Below, one piece after another: positions 24,928 through 34,327 of a stretch of DNA of 63,710 nucleotides; the first letter of the stretch is position 1; the number at the start of each line of letters is the position of its first letter. This DNA is from Planctomycetota bacterium. Its GTDB lineage: Bacteria; Planctomycetota; UBA1135; GCA-002686595. Under the pieces are notes generated by a model. The model did not search any database, was not told the origin of the DNA, and was given only the letters and a program-made list of their open reading frames with translations. Location: assembly GCA_016795245.1 (NCBI GenBank), contig JAEUIA010000009.1:1-63710 (forward strand). Direction: 5' to 3'. Position numbers and translations under genes: made by a program.

Positions 24928-25449
24928 ATGAGCTGGAAGCAAGTCCTGAGAGCATCGGCAGTGGCTCTGTACGCCTTCGCGTTCTGCGGATGCGAACCCG
25001 TCGGAGCCGTGCGAAGAGCCAGGTATGAGTGGCCTTCCGGTGCGTTGCGCGCGACCGGGTTCGAAACCAAGACCGTCGCTCCGTCCGACACGTGGATCGA
25101 GACGGGAGCGTGGATCGAATATCACGAGAACGGGGTCGTGTCCGCCAAGGGGCAGTACACGACCGGAGTCGGCAAGCCCTTCCTGACGACGAAGACCGGA
25201 GAGTGGCGCTTCTGGCATTCGAACGGTGCGCCCGCCCGATTCTGCAGGTACGTCGAGGTGCTCGATATCCGGCGAGGGCTTGCGGTGAAGGGTGTGGATA
25301 CCTTGATCGGAACAGACGTAGCAGGCGGGTCGATCGGCTGGCACCCGAACGGCGCTGTGGATGCAGATGTCACCGGGTTCTTCATCGACGGGGTCAAGAC
25401 ACGCGAGTTGAAGGGGTGGGAGCGGCAATGGTTGGCGGATGGGTTCTGA
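24928..25449 (+). CDS. MORN-repeat-like lipoprotein
   Basis: A 173-residue protein with a lipoprotein-type N-terminus (AFAFCGCEP). The mature part has MORN_2-type repeats: YEWPSGALRATGF, TGAWIEYHENGVVSAKGQY, KTGEWRFWHSNGAPARF and GWHPNGAV. These repeats form beta-hairpins and often mediate contact with membranes or proteins. An outer-membrane or inner-membrane surface location is likely. Confidence 0.7.
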   Translation: MSWKQVLRASAVALYAFAFCGCEPVGAVRRARYEWPSGALRATGFETKTVAPSDTWIETGAWIEYHENGVVSAKGQYTTGVGKPFLTTKTGEWRFWHSNGAPARFCRYVEVLDIRRGLAVKGVDTLIGTDVAGGSIGWHPNGAVDADVTGFFIDGVKTRELKGWERQWLADGF

Positions 25450-25560
25450 ATGCGCGGACGCGTCCCATCCTTCGATCCGAGCTGCCTGCGCTGCACAATC
25501 CTGATCGGACCGCTGCTGCCGGAGCTGGGGCGCGAATGTGACCCAGACCCGTGTGCGAGC

Positions 25561-25566
25561 TACCCT
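25561..25566 (+). promoter_or_regulatory. Leaderless-type promoter TACCCT
   Basis: TACCCT ends 6 nt before the ATG at 25573. Confidence 0.4.
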
Positions 25567-25572
25567 GGCAGA

Positions 25573-26820
25573 ATGCGACTTCTCGCTCCTGTCGTGATTG
25601 CCGCCGCTGTTTGCGGACTCGCGTTGAGTTGCACCAGGAGCCGTCCTGCGCATCGAGTGACCTTCGTCTCGACACAGCCGATCGAATCGACGAGCGGTGA
25701 CCTGGCTGCCCTCGAGATTCGGTTGAGCGGACATTCGGAGCACCACCCGATTGAGCTGCGAGTTCGAGAGCGCGACCGGATCGTTCCGCTGTTCACAACT
25801 CCCATCGGCGATCATGCGGTCGTTGGTGTCGAGCGCATTCCGGACGGCCAATACACCCTCTCCGCCGAGATCGGCGATTGGGTTTCGGGCAGGCTGCTCA
25901 CACTGGCCTCTGCTGAAGTGGATCTCGCGCCAGATTCTCGCGTTGAAGTGAGCCTGGCACTCGCGCCCGTTCCGGCCTTTCAGCGAGCGACGCTCTCGGG
26001 TGTCCTCGTCGTGCCCGCAGGGTGGCGACACGACGGCGTTGCCTTGACCGCGAGCCTGCTCGGTGTCCAACTCACCGACCCGCCGTTCCAGCGCGAGGTC
26101 CAAGTCGAGGCTGTTGAGACTCACGCGAGCTTCGAGACGTACGCGTGGCACCTCGATGATGTGCAGACAGGCGCGTACGCGATCAGCTGCGAGAATCCCC
26201 CGGTCGTGTTCCAGGTGGGACTCCACCCCGGGGGTACATCCGGAGTACGCATGGAGATGGGGGCACCGACCGATCTGCGTGTGCGCGTCCTGGACTCGCT
26301 CACGCACGCGAACGTGGATGTCCAAGCGGTCCAATGGAACCGCGTGGCGCCGGCGGACGAGACGAGTACGCGCTCGGGTGCGCGGTTGCAGGCACTCGGC
26401 GCGGGAGTCTACCTGGGTCAGTGCACGATCGGGGAGATCGACGTGTCAGCGCTGTCTCTGGACTTTGAGAGCTACGAGCGTGGAACCAGGCGGATCGTCA
26501 CGCACGCTGGCACCAATGAAGTGACTTTGCTCCTGACCAAGAATACACGGATAGCGTTGACCTTCAGGGACGGTCAAACACCACTCGTGGATCAACCGGC
26601 TTCCGTGGACATGCGCCAGGTCGACGGCGACGGTCGAGTCATGGGATGGAGCCGGCGGAACACGAGTCCGACGTGGAAGGCCATGGTCGACAAGCCTGGC
26701 CGATACCGAATCAGGCTGCTCGAGCCACCGCCTGGATTCCTGATGCCCGCTGAGCAGGTCGTCGATATCGAGCGCGGCACGCTGACTGACGTTGTGATCC
26801 AACTGACGCGCAAGCCGTAA
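25573..26820 (+). CDS. Large lipoprotein with beta-sandwich repeats
   Basis: A 415-residue lipoprotein (lipobox LALSC at about residues 14-18). The mature part is a series of beta-rich modules; several have the GxYxLxxE or GxYRIRL form seen in carboxypeptidase-regulatory-like and transthyretin-like folds (DGQYTLSAEI, TGAYAISCEN, PGRYRIRLLEPP). The next gene has a related fold. TACCCT six nt upstream supports the start. Specific function unknown. Confidence 0.65.
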   Translation: MRLLAPVVIAAAVCGLALSCTRSRPAHRVTFVSTQPIESTSGDLAALEIRLSGHSEHHPIELRVRERDRIVPLFTTPIGDHAVVGVERIPDGQYTLSAEIGDWVSGRLLTLASAEVDLAPDSRVEVSLALAPVPAFQRATLSGVLVVPAGWRHDGVALTASLLGVQLTDPPFQREVQVEAVETHASFETYAWHLDDVQTGAYAISCENPPVVFQVGLHPGGTSGVRMEMGAPTDLRVRVLDSLTHANVDVQAVQWNRVAPADETSTRSGARLQALGAGVYLGQCTIGEIDVSALSLDFESYERGTRRIVTHAGTNEVTLLLTKNTRIALTFRDGQTPLVDQPASVDMRQVDGDGRVMGWSRRNTSPTWKAMVDKPGRYRIRLLEPPPGFLMPAEQVVDIERGTLTDVVIQLTRKP

Positions 26821-26834
26821 GTGCGAGCCGCAGC

Positions 26835-26840
26835 TACACT
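26835..26840 (+). promoter_or_regulatory. Leaderless-type promoter TACACT
   Basis: TACACT ends 6 nt before the ATG at 26847. Confidence 0.45.
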
Positions 26841-26846
26841 GGGCGC

Positions 26847-27995
26847 ATGCTCACTGCGGCATCGATCCTGCTTCTGCAAGCACCGCTGCCCGTGTCCGCG
26901 CTCGCGAGCGGGCGCATCGTGTCCGAGGCCGACGGCAAGGTGATCGTCGGCGCGCAGGTGACTCCCGCACCCGAATGGAACCTGGTCACTCCTGCACGCA
27001 CAAACGACGCGGGGCTGTACACGTTCATTCCGCAGCCTGGAGAGCGCTCGCATCTTCGATTCCGCCCCAAGCTCCATGGGGATGAGATGGGGGTCGAAGC
27101 TGCGGGCTTTGCGAAGGTGACGGTCGACACTTCGTCTCGCGCACCGTGGGCCAATGAGATCCCGTTGCGACGTACGAAGTCCGTCTTCGGGAACATCCAC
27201 GGCGCTGGCGTCGACTTTACGGTTGTGGGTGAAACCAACGCTTCGGACTTCGTGTGGCCGCCGCAATCCGGCCTCACGATCATGACTACGTCTCCGAGTG
27301 CGACCGTCGGGGCGGACGGCAGCTTCACCCTAAAGGATGTGCCGATGTGGGCTGGCATCACGTTGCGCGTGAAGTGCCCAGCGGATCCCGCGTGGCGCGT
27401 GCTGGGCCGGTTCGTGTTTGGTGACGCGGACGAGAAACTCTCCTTCGAACTCCCGCCGCCGCCTGCAACTCCGGTTGCTGCTGATGACGCTGACGAATGG
27501 CATTTCGTGGGCCTGTTCGGTCGCAATGCAGAGGGCCTGCGGCGGACGAACGCGTGGTTCGATGTGCAGCCGAATGCACGACAGCGATCCCATCCGTGGG
27601 GCGGCGGTCGCTGGCATGTCCACGGCAACCGTGCCTGCGATTGCATCGAGTCGCGGGCCGGGGAGCGCCTGCTGGTTGCGCGCGACCCGGACGGTTGGTT
27701 CGGCCTGCGAACGGTCACGATCGCCCCTGACGCGGGTGTAACCAGGTACGGGATCACGCTGTCGCCCGGCGCGTTGTTGCGCATTCAGTTGGGCAAGGGG
27801 CTCGCGGGACGAGTGTCGCTCGTCGCGGCTGGTCGCGTATTCGCCGCACGTGACGCGCTGCCAGAGGAACTGTGGTACGAGCTCTCGCCCGCAGGTGAGA
27901 TCGAGCTTCGACTGGAAGTACCGGAGCGTGCGATGCGCACGATTCCAGTGGTGGTCGTTGCGGGTGAAGTTCGCCGGATCCAGATCTCCGACTGA
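26847..27995 (+). CDS. Secreted carboxypeptidase-regulatory-like protein
   Basis: A 382-residue exported protein. It opens with the regulatory-like domain pattern ASGRIVSEADGKVIVGAQVT followed by TNDAGLYTF, typical of the carboxypeptidase regulatory-like domain. A second half contains ADGSFTLKDVP and ends in strands. It probably belongs with the preceding lipoprotein in function; separate -10 boxes suggest both have their own promoter. Confidence 0.7.
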   Translation: MLTAASILLLQAPLPVSALASGRIVSEADGKVIVGAQVTPAPEWNLVTPARTNDAGLYTFIPQPGERSHLRFRPKLHGDEMGVEAAGFAKVTVDTSSRAPWANEIPLRRTKSVFGNIHGAGVDFTVVGETNASDFVWPPQSGLTIMTTSPSATVGADGSFTLKDVPMWAGITLRVKCPADPAWRVLGRFVFGDADEKLSFELPPPPATPVAADDADEWHFVGLFGRNAEGLRRTNAWFDVQPNARQRSHPWGGGRWHVHGNRACDCIESRAGERLLVARDPDGWFGLRTVTIAPDAGVTRYGITLSPGALLRIQLGKGLAGRVSLVAAGRVFAARDALPEELWYELSPAGEIELRLEVPERAMRTIPVVVVAGEVRRIQISD

Positions 27996-28097
27996 CGCGT
28001 CCTCGCTCCGGCGGCACGAATGCCAAGGTTGGCGCTCCCTCGTCGAGCGTGAAGCGAGCGACCATTCCAGAAGCGCACGCTTCTGCCGCACGCGTGG

Positions 28098-28103
28098 TAG
28101 CGT
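28098..28103 (+). promoter_or_regulatory. -10-like hexamer TAGCGT in a 17-nt shared upstream motif
   Basis: GCGTGGTAGCGTGACG here is repeated exactly upstream of the gene at 37204 (37178-37193). In both places it lies 14-15 nt before the start codon. Confidence 0.4.
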
Positions 28104-28117
28104 GACGGCGTCACCGC

Positions 28118-28738
28118 ATGTTCAAACGGATCCCCAAGCTGCCCGTGATTCTGATCCTCGTCGTGATCGGCTGTTGGGCCGCGACGCGCTGGGATCTTCA
28201 GCAACGCGCGCAGATTCTGCAACCGATGCGCGGGCCCGTCATCGCGCTCGCGACTCCGACTCAAGGGGTTTGGGATCTGAAATGGCCCGCGTGGCCCGAG
28301 CAGCGGTCGCGACCCTACGTAGCTGTCTACGGACGACCCTTCATCGGCTTCGGCGTGCACCACGATCCACCGCTGTTCCTGCGCGTGCATCCGCTGGCTG
28401 CGGTCGAAGCCGGCTCTGCGCGGCCGTTGGATGCTGACGGCTGGTTTGAAGCCGGCTCAGACTACGACTTCGACACGGTGGCATTCCTCGACCCGCGCAA
28501 GGCGCTGCAGATCGAGTACAGGCTCGACCGCGCGCAATCCGAGTTGACGGACTTGGCGTATGTGGCGATCAACGGATTGGGTGACATGCTCACCAGGAAG
28601 GGGGCCGCGGTCAGTTCCGGAGTCATCGACCTGCTCGCCGTTCTGGCCGGCCTGCTGCTGACGGTGTGGTTCTCGATCGCACTCTTGCGCCGCAGGCGGC
28701 GCGCACTCGAGCCGGGGACGTCCGCGGCCTCGTCGTGA
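28118..28738 (+). CDS. Hypothetical membrane protein
   Basis: A 206-residue protein with one membrane segment at each end (residues about 7-24 and 168-190) and a soluble region between. The C-terminus is arginine-rich (LLRRRRRALEPG), suggesting a cytoplasmic end. No recognised family. Confidence 0.6.
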   Translation: MFKRIPKLPVILILVVIGCWAATRWDLQQRAQILQPMRGPVIALATPTQGVWDLKWPAWPEQRSRPYVAVYGRPFIGFGVHHDPPLFLRVHPLAAVEAGSARPLDADGWFEAGSDYDFDTVAFLDPRKALQIEYRLDRAQSELTDLAYVAINGLGDMLTRKGAAVSSGVIDLLAVLAGLLLTVWFSIALLRRRRRALEPGTSAASS

Positions 28739-28870
28739 GCCGCGCGAGGGTTGTGGCGCTGGTCCGTCCGCGTCGCTCTGCTCCTGGCATTCGCGTCTTG
28801 GATCCGGCGGTGCCGTGGCCGCGCCGCCCGCGAAGTGCTGATACACTTGCGCGCCACGGCGAGGAACTGC

Positions 28871-29428
28871 ATGGAACTCCTGCTTCCCCTTTGGCTCCCG
28901 ATCGTCTTGTCCGCGGCCGTCGTATGGATCGTGTCTTCCATCGTCTGGATGGCGCTGCCGCATCACAAGCACGACTTCATTCGCCTGCCGGATGAGGACG
29001 CATTCGGCGACTTCGTGCGCCAGAGCGGCATCAAGCCCGGCAACTACGTTTTCCCTGACTTTCGCGGTCGTGAAGCGATGAAGTCTCCGAAGGTGGTCAG
29101 GGCACTGGAGGAAGGGCCCGTGGGTCACCTGAGCGTCTGGCCAACCCCGTTGACGATGGGGGGCAAGTTGGTCGGCACCTTCCTCGTCTACCTCGTCGTG
29201 AGCACGCTCATTGCCTATCTCACGCGTGTTGCGATTCCGACGACGGCGAGCTTCGCCAAGGTGTTTCAGATCGCGTCCACGGCCGGAGTCCTCGCCTACT
29301 GCTTCTCGTCGATTCCGAACGCACTGTGGTTTGGAGCGTACAAACGCACCATCGTGGCCAATGTCGTCGACGGCATCCTCTACGGCTGCATCACCGGAGC
29401 CGTCTTTGCGCAGTTCTGGCCGCACTGA
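28871..29428 (+). CDS. Conserved membrane protein (planctomycete type)
   Basis: A 185-residue protein with about four membrane segments. It has the layout of a family I know from planctomycete and other Gram-negative genomes: LP-x-W-L-P start, then HHKHDFIRLPDEDAF, a central EEGPVGHLSVWP, and an end SSIPNALWFG ... DGILYGCITGAVFAQFWP. Function unknown. TACACT at 28842 is a likely -10 box. Confidence 0.7.
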   Translation: MELLLPLWLPIVLSAAVVWIVSSIVWMALPHHKHDFIRLPDEDAFGDFVRQSGIKPGNYVFPDFRGREAMKSPKVVRALEEGPVGHLSVWPTPLTMGGKLVGTFLVYLVVSTLIAYLTRVAIPTTASFAKVFQIASTAGVLAYCFSSIPNALWFGAYKRTIVANVVDGILYGCITGAVFAQFWPH

Positions 29429-29456
29429 TGTCCCGTTCATTCCAGCAAGGAAACTC

Positions 29457-30101
29457 GTGAAGGCATCTACTCGAAAGTTGCTGCTGACCTTGCATGTCGC
29501 CGTGTCTGTAGGTTGGCTCGGAGCGATCGGCGCGTACCTGGCGCTCGCGCTCGCGGGACTCCGCAGTGGCGACACAGTGGTCGTGCGCTCGGCCTACGTC
29601 GCGATGGAGATCATCGCGCGCTTCGTGATCGTTCCGTGCGCGCTCGCTGCGACGCTGACCGGTATCGTGCAAGCGGCGGCGTCGAACTGGGGCCTGTTCA
29701 GGCACTACTGGATCCTGGCGAAGCTCGCCGTGACCCTCGTGGCGACAGTCATTCTGCTCGCGCATATGGAAGCCGTGTCGCGTATGTCCGAACTCGCGCG
29801 TACGTCCATGCCAGGTGCCGGAATCATGGATCAGGAGCGCTTGCAACTCGTGCTGCACGCAGTCGGCGGGCTGGTGGTCGTGCTCTTCGCGACGACGCTT
29901 TCGATCTACAAGCCGTGGGGACTGACGCCTTACGGACGTCGCGCGCAACGCGAAGTTCCGCGAACTGAGCCGATTCTGGGGTTGTCGAGTTCGACGAGCA
30001 CAACTCCGCGCTGGGCTTTGATCTTCGGCGTGCACGCAGTCGTGCTCGTTCTGGGCGGCATCGTCTGGCACGTACTCGACGGCGGGATGCACGGGCACTG
30101 A
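29457..30101 (+). CDS. Integral membrane protein (DUF2269-like)
   Basis: A 214-residue protein with five hydrophobic segments. LLLTLHVAVSVGWLGAIGAYL at the start and VLHAVGGLVVVLFATTLSIYKPWG resemble DUF2269-type membrane proteins, in which a histidine sits in the first helix. A GTG start is supported by AAGGA. It lies 28 nt after the preceding membrane-protein gene, so the two may be co-transcribed. Confidence 0.65.
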   Translation: MKASTRKLLLTLHVAVSVGWLGAIGAYLALALAGLRSGDTVVVRSAYVAMEIIARFVIVPCALAATLTGIVQAAASNWGLFRHYWILAKLAVTLVATVILLAHMEAVSRMSELARTSMPGAGIMDQERLQLVLHAVGGLVVVLFATTLSIYKPWGLTPYGRRAQREVPRTEPILGLSSSTSTTPRWALIFGVHAVVLVLGGIVWHVLDGGMHGH

Positions 30102-30111
30102 GCGCGCGTGA

Positions 30112-30162
30112 AGGCCCGTTCCGCTTCGTGATGGGAAGCGCAGCAACTTGATTCGGGACATA
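30112..30162 (-). mobile_element. Short IS3-type orfB remnant
   Basis: In one minus-strand frame it reads VPNQVAALPITKRNGPSR, homologous to the catalytic block of IS3 transposases and to the copy at 24684-24736. It lies just past the stop of the DUF2269-like gene. Confidence 0.5.
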
Positions 30163-30263
30163 TCGGCACAGGCGAGGTGCGGGCGCTTGAGACTGGACGG
30201 CAGCCCGGGTCGGTCTCTTGTGACGGGCTTGCGCGCACGGTGCCACGCGCGAGTCTCAGCGAA

Positions 30264-30575
30264 TCAACTGCGTCCCTCGTGACGAGCAGCAGGAGCGCGC
30301 ACGGGCGCAACGCTCTCGCCCGTGACGTGGCGCGCGATCCCCGCACTCAGGGCATAGAACACGCCACCACCCGCGGCGACGACCGACCAGGAGAGCACGC
30401 CGAACCAGCCGGCACCCGCCAGTGAGGCGTGCACTTCCATGCTGTCCATTGCGTTGACGACGAATTGGCGGAACGCGAAGGCCGAGATGACGCTGGTCCA
30501 GATGCCGATGCCCCCGACGAAGACGGTCAGGACGGCGACAAGTCTCAGGATGCTGCGAACAGTCTGCGTGGTCAT
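30264..30575 (-). CDS. Small membrane protein
   Basis: A 103-residue protein with two membrane segments (VRSILRLVAVLTVFVGGIGIW and VLSWSVVAAGGGVFYALSAG). No family recognised. TAGAGA lies close upstream of the ATG on the minus strand. Confidence 0.6.
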   Translation of the reverse strand: MTTQTVRSILRLVAVLTVFVGGIGIWTSVISAFAFRQFVVNAMDSMEVHASLAGAGWFGVLSWSVVAAGGGVFYALSAGIARHVTGESVAPVRAPAARHEGRS

Positions 30576-30755
30576 CGATCGATCTCTACGCCGAAGCGCC
30601 GGCCGGGGGCTGCGAAGCGCAGTGCCCGGTGAGGCGCTCGCGCGATCCCATGGTAACGCAATTCAAGAAGGCCAACGCCAGGTCGAACCGGATCCGCGCG
30701 GCGGGCTACACAGGGCACTTCCCGTCGCGCGGGGGGTCGGGCATCCTGTCCCGGC

Positions 30756-31535
30756 ATGAACCAACTCCTCGGCTTGCTCCTCGCTGTGTGCGCGCTCGTC
30801 CCGGTTCCGCTCGATACGCCGCCCGACTCCAAGACGCCGCCGATGAACGACGCGGCTCTCGAGGCGGGCACGTCGCGCGCGTGGGCGCTGCTCCCGAGTG
30901 CGATCCTCTTCGAGCGCAACGGGATGAGTCACGTCCTTCTGGGCGGCGGACAGCGCGACGCGAAGTACGTGGCCACCGTCAAGGCGATGCTGAACGACTC
31001 GTGGGAGATCAAGACCGAGGACGATCTGATCACTCAGCTCGAGTGGCTCAAATCGGAGGGCCACCGCAAGGCATTCACGCGGCGGTTCAAGGAAGTGGCG
31101 AAGCTGTCGGAGAAGGACCTGGAGAAGTCGCTCGCGAAGTTAAAGGACGACGCGGAACGCGCCAACGCGCGTACGGAGTGGAACAACGCGAAGCGCGCGC
31201 TGGCGCTGAAGGGCGGCGTGATCGCCTGGGACTACGCGCGCGCGATCGCGCTGTGTCGCTGGGGCTACGCCGCGGGGATGCTCTCCGAGGAAGACGTGTG
31301 GAAGCGAGTCGAGCCGTTCGCCAAGGAATTGCAGGCCGCGTACGCTTCGTGGGAAGAGATGAACGAGGCCTTCTTGATCGGGCGCGAGGCCTGGCATCCT
31401 GGCGGCAACGCGGAGACGGTGGCTGCTTACGAAAAGCTCGCGAAGAGCGAGAGCTCGCCGTTCAAGTCGACGCCGTGGAACCTGAAGCTGGTCAAGCTCG
31501 ACAAGCCCGAGAAGCGCAAGGACCCGGTCAAGTAG
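30756..31535 (+). CDS. DUF1266 domain protein
   Basis: A 259-residue exported protein. Residues about 100-225 match DUF1266: WDYARAIALCRWGYAAGMLS, EEDVWKRVEPFAKELQAAYA and SWEEMNEAFLIGREAWHP. The C-terminal tail is basic. In some bacteria DUF1266 proteins sit in polymorphic-toxin and secretion loci, but there is no such context here. Confidence 0.8.
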   Translation: MNQLLGLLLAVCALVPVPLDTPPDSKTPPMNDAALEAGTSRAWALLPSAILFERNGMSHVLLGGGQRDAKYVATVKAMLNDSWEIKTEDDLITQLEWLKSEGHRKAFTRRFKEVAKLSEKDLEKSLAKLKDDAERANARTEWNNAKRALALKGGVIAWDYARAIALCRWGYAAGMLSEEDVWKRVEPFAKELQAAYASWEEMNEAFLIGREAWHPGGNAETVAAYEKLAKSESSPFKSTPWNLKLVKLDKPEKRKDPVK

Positions 31536-31703
31536 CGCGTGATGGAGCGGGGGACCGCACGCTGGTGTCGCGGTGCCCGCGCGCGTCGTGCGCTGATCCG
31601 ATCGTTTGCAACGAGATGTCGCGCTCGTGGCGCAGGCAGGTGCTGTGGCGCGAGTCCTGCTGCGCGCTAGCCGGCCTGCGTGGACAAATTCACACTCGGG
31701 CCG

Positions 31704-31746
31704 TAGGTTGCTGGCCATGTTCGACGAGCGCGAGGTGTGCGTGTGA
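31704..31746 (+). promoter_or_regulatory. Leaderless promoter and 9-codon leader ORF
   Basis: TAGGTT (31704-31709) ends 7 nt before an ATG at 31717 that opens a nine-codon frame (MFDEREVCV, stop TGA at 31744-31746). The stop overlaps a GTG start of the next gene (GTGTGA). This suggests translational coupling from a leader peptide, or a frameshift in the gene's true start. Confidence 0.4.
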
Positions 31747-32252
31747 CGGGCGCTGAAAAGCAACTCGCGAGCTACTTCGCGCCCTACGAACCGGCGCTTG
31801 CCAAACTTGGAAAAGCGTTGCGCGCGAGGCTGCGCGCTCGGCTGCCCGGTCTGTTCGAGATCGTGTACGTGTACGCGAACCAGCAGGCACTCGTGATCTC
31901 GTATTCGCCGACCGAGCACGGCTACGAGGGGCTGTTCTCGCTCGCGCTGTACCCGAGCGGGGCGAAGTTGTACTTCGCGCAGGGCACGCTGCTTTCCAAA
32001 GCGGATCCGAAGAAGCTGCTGCAAGGCCGCGCCAAGGTGCGCTTCGTCGCCCTGAATTCCGTGGCGGACTTCGAGCGCGCGGAGATCGAAGGCCTGATTG
32101 CGGCCGCACTGAAGCTCGCGCGCGTGCGCCTGGATGCGAAGGCCAAGGGCGCGGTGATCCTCAAAGCCGAGGCACAGAAGCAGCGCGCCCGTCGCGCAAA
32201 GAAAGCCGTGCGAACGGGCACGCAACGTCGGACGGCGAAGACCGGGCGCTGA
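31737..32252 (+). CDS. DUF1801-like protein with a basic tail
   Basis: A 171-residue protein from GTG (31743 is an alternative GTG). Residues about 5-125 resemble DUF1801-like folds: LASYFAPYEPALAKLGKALR, GLFEIVYVYANQQALVISYS, FSLALYPSGAKLYFAQG and FVALNSVADFER. The tail is rich in K, R and A, so nucleic-acid binding is plausible. It is a second gene of this type in the window, after the one at 19615. Confidence 0.65.
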   Translation: MRVTGAEKQLASYFAPYEPALAKLGKALRARLRARLPGLFEIVYVYANQQALVISYSPTEHGYEGLFSLALYPSGAKLYFAQGTLLSKADPKKLLQGRAKVRFVALNSVADFERAEIEGLIAAALKLARVRLDAKAKGAVILKAEAQKQRARRAKKAVRTGTQRRTAKTGR

Positions 32253-32563
32253 CCGGCGCAAGCTCGGTTCGCCGGGCCCTTGTGGCAAGCGCGTCCGCTG
32301 CCGGCCCCCACCTCGTGCGGGCGTGGATCGACTCCCGGATCCTCGAGCGTGAGGCGCAGCTCGCGCGTCAGGTTGTCCGCTGGACGAGCATGCACGCTCT
32401 CGCGACCGAACGCGCAGTGCGAGTTCCCGCGCTTCTACGGAGAGGAGGTCGCCGACTCACACCCGCGTGGCACGAACGATTCGTGGCCGCATTCCGCATC
32501 CGCGGATGCAAGCCATCGTTCCGCACGCAGCGCCGCACGAGCGGCCGCCGAGTTCTGGAGCGA
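32253..32563. other. 311-nt gap between converging genes
   Basis: No convincing gene or regulatory site was seen between the DUF1801-like and the secreted-protein genes. Confidence 0.4.
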
Positions 32564-34327
32564 CTACGGTCCCCAAGTCAGGGACACACCCTGCGTCAGG
32601 TTGAACGTCGAAGGCGTGCAGAACGAAACGCCCGGCGAAGTCTCACCCGCGTCGCGGTACCAGCACTGGTAGTGCTTCGTCTGGCCGACCGTCGCGCCGC
32701 CGGCGACGTGGATCGGATTCGGCGTGAGGCCGCCGGGATAGGACGCGACGCCGGCGCCGCTCGGGAACACTACTCCCAGGCGCACGATGTTGACCGCGGC
32801 GCAGAGCATGCCGTCCCCGAACGTGATCGGGTTCGCGGCCAGGCCATCGGACTGGAAGAACAAGCCCGGGCCGGGGATGTCCGACGCCGTCAAGACGAGC
32901 GTGTCCGTTCCGACCGACGCGCCGGCGACGCCGCTCGCCGCGAGGTGAGCGCCTCCGGCGAAGGTGAAGTTCGCGCAGCCGTTGCCGACGGCGCCGTTGT
33001 TGCCGCAGCCCAGGCAGGTCGTTCCGATCGCGTCGCCTTCGCAGAAGGATGTGGTCACCACGCCCGGCAAGGGGATCCGGAGCACGCAGTTCACGTCCGA
33101 TCCCGCGACCGTGACGGTGGCCGAGAAGAACATGTCCGCATCGCCGACCGCCATCGAACCGAGCGTCGGTGCGCCCTTGAAGATGGAGGTGGCCTCGACG
33201 ATCCCGTCGTTGTCGAAGTCGACCGGATCGCCTTCCTTCAGCATCAATTGGCCGTTCAGGAAGATGCCCGTGATCGAACCGACGGTGTCCCATCCGAACG
33301 CGACGTCGCCGGCCTCGTTCATCGCCGCACCCGGCGAGTTCGGCAGGTTGCCCGTGAGCGTGAGACCGCTGACGACGCCGCCTTCGCGGTAGAGGATCAC
33401 GCCGTTCTTCATCAGGAACGCATCCGCGGTCGAGGCCAGGCTCGAGTCGCCGGTCAAGAACCAGTCTCCGGCCTCGTTGATTCCGAGCTGACCCCAGAAC
33501 TGGTAGTTCTCGCCGACCCCACCGCCCGCGGCGGCCGAGATCGGGCTGCCTTCGCTCAAGACGTTGCCGCCGACGTCGGTCACGAGCGCACCGTTGATCA
33601 CCATGTGTCCGTCGGCGGTGCCCGGATCCGTCGTCGTCATCTGCGAGATGTAGTACGTGCCGAGTGCGGAGAAGCGCGTGTCCGTATCGACCGCGTTCGA
33701 GCCGAGCACGGACGTCAACGGCGCCGGTGCCGCATCGCCGGTCTTGTAGATGACGGTCGCGCCCGTGCCGAAGAAGAGGCCGATGCCTTCATCCGCATTG
33801 GTGGCGATGTCGTTGATGCCGGAGCGCCAGAAGATCTGGCCACCGGAGGTCATGAAGGGATTGCTCGCGAAGCGGTACTTCTTGCCCGGCAGGGTCGGAA
33901 TCGCCTGACCTTCGACCGCGAGCGGAGTGGCGTCGAGCCACACGCAGTCGAGGCCGGTGACCGGCGGTGCGATCTGAGTGCACGTCGGGCTGTAGGCGAT
34001 GGAGCCCGCGTTGTCGAACCCGAAGTTGTTCTCGAAGGCCGTCTGGTCGTACCCGGCGATGGCGAGTTGTTCCTCGCGCAGGATCGTGCCCGCCGTGCCC
34101 GTCGCGGCGCCCCAGAATGCGTGGTTCGTATTGCTCAGCGTGACGCGCACGCACAGGCCGCCGACTTCGTTCGCGACCACACCGATGATGGCGGTGATCG
34201 TGACGCCCGCACCGGTGCCCGAGGGCGCGTCACCGACGCGGACGAGCGCCGAAGCGACTTGCGCGGAGGCCGAGGAAGAAGCGAAAGCGACGGCGGCGAG
34301 GCCGAGGACGACGGGAATGCGGCTCAT
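32564..34327 (-). CDS. Large secreted protein with planctomycete C-terminal domain
   Basis: A 587-residue exported protein (signal peptide MSRIPVVLGLAAVAFASS). Residues about 25-425 form a repeat-rich beta-structure: INEAGDWFLTG, MNEAGDVAFGWD and VGDADMFFSATV, like the DUF7453-type propeller repeats in choice-of-anchor proteins. From about residue 428 comes the C-terminal domain with a changed opening (FCEGDAIGTTCLGCGNNG) and PFGDGLLC as TFGDGMLC, YQCWYRD, FNLTQGV. A strong AGGAGGGA ribosome site precedes the ATG. Confidence 0.8.
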   Translation of the reverse strand: MSRIPVVLGLAAVAFASSSASAQVASALVRVGDAPSGTGAGVTITAIIGVVANEVGGLCVRVTLSNTNHAFWGAATGTAGTILREEQLAIAGYDQTAFENNFGFDNAGSIAYSPTCTQIAPPVTGLDCVWLDATPLAVEGQAIPTLPGKKYRFASNPFMTSGGQIFWRSGINDIATNADEGIGLFFGTGATVIYKTGDAAPAPLTSVLGSNAVDTDTRFSALGTYYISQMTTTDPGTADGHMVINGALVTDVGGNVLSEGSPISAAAGGGVGENYQFWGQLGINEAGDWFLTGDSSLASTADAFLMKNGVILYREGGVVSGLTLTGNLPNSPGAAMNEAGDVAFGWDTVGSITGIFLNGQLMLKEGDPVDFDNDGIVEATSIFKGAPTLGSMAVGDADMFFSATVTVAGSDVNCVLRIPLPGVVTTSFCEGDAIGTTCLGCGNNGAVGNGCANFTFAGGAHLAASGVAGASVGTDTLVLTASDIPGPGLFFQSDGLAANPITFGDGMLCAAVNIVRLGVVFPSGAGVASYPGGLTPNPIHVAGGATVGQTKHYQCWYRDAGETSPGVSFCTPSTFNLTQGVSLTWGP

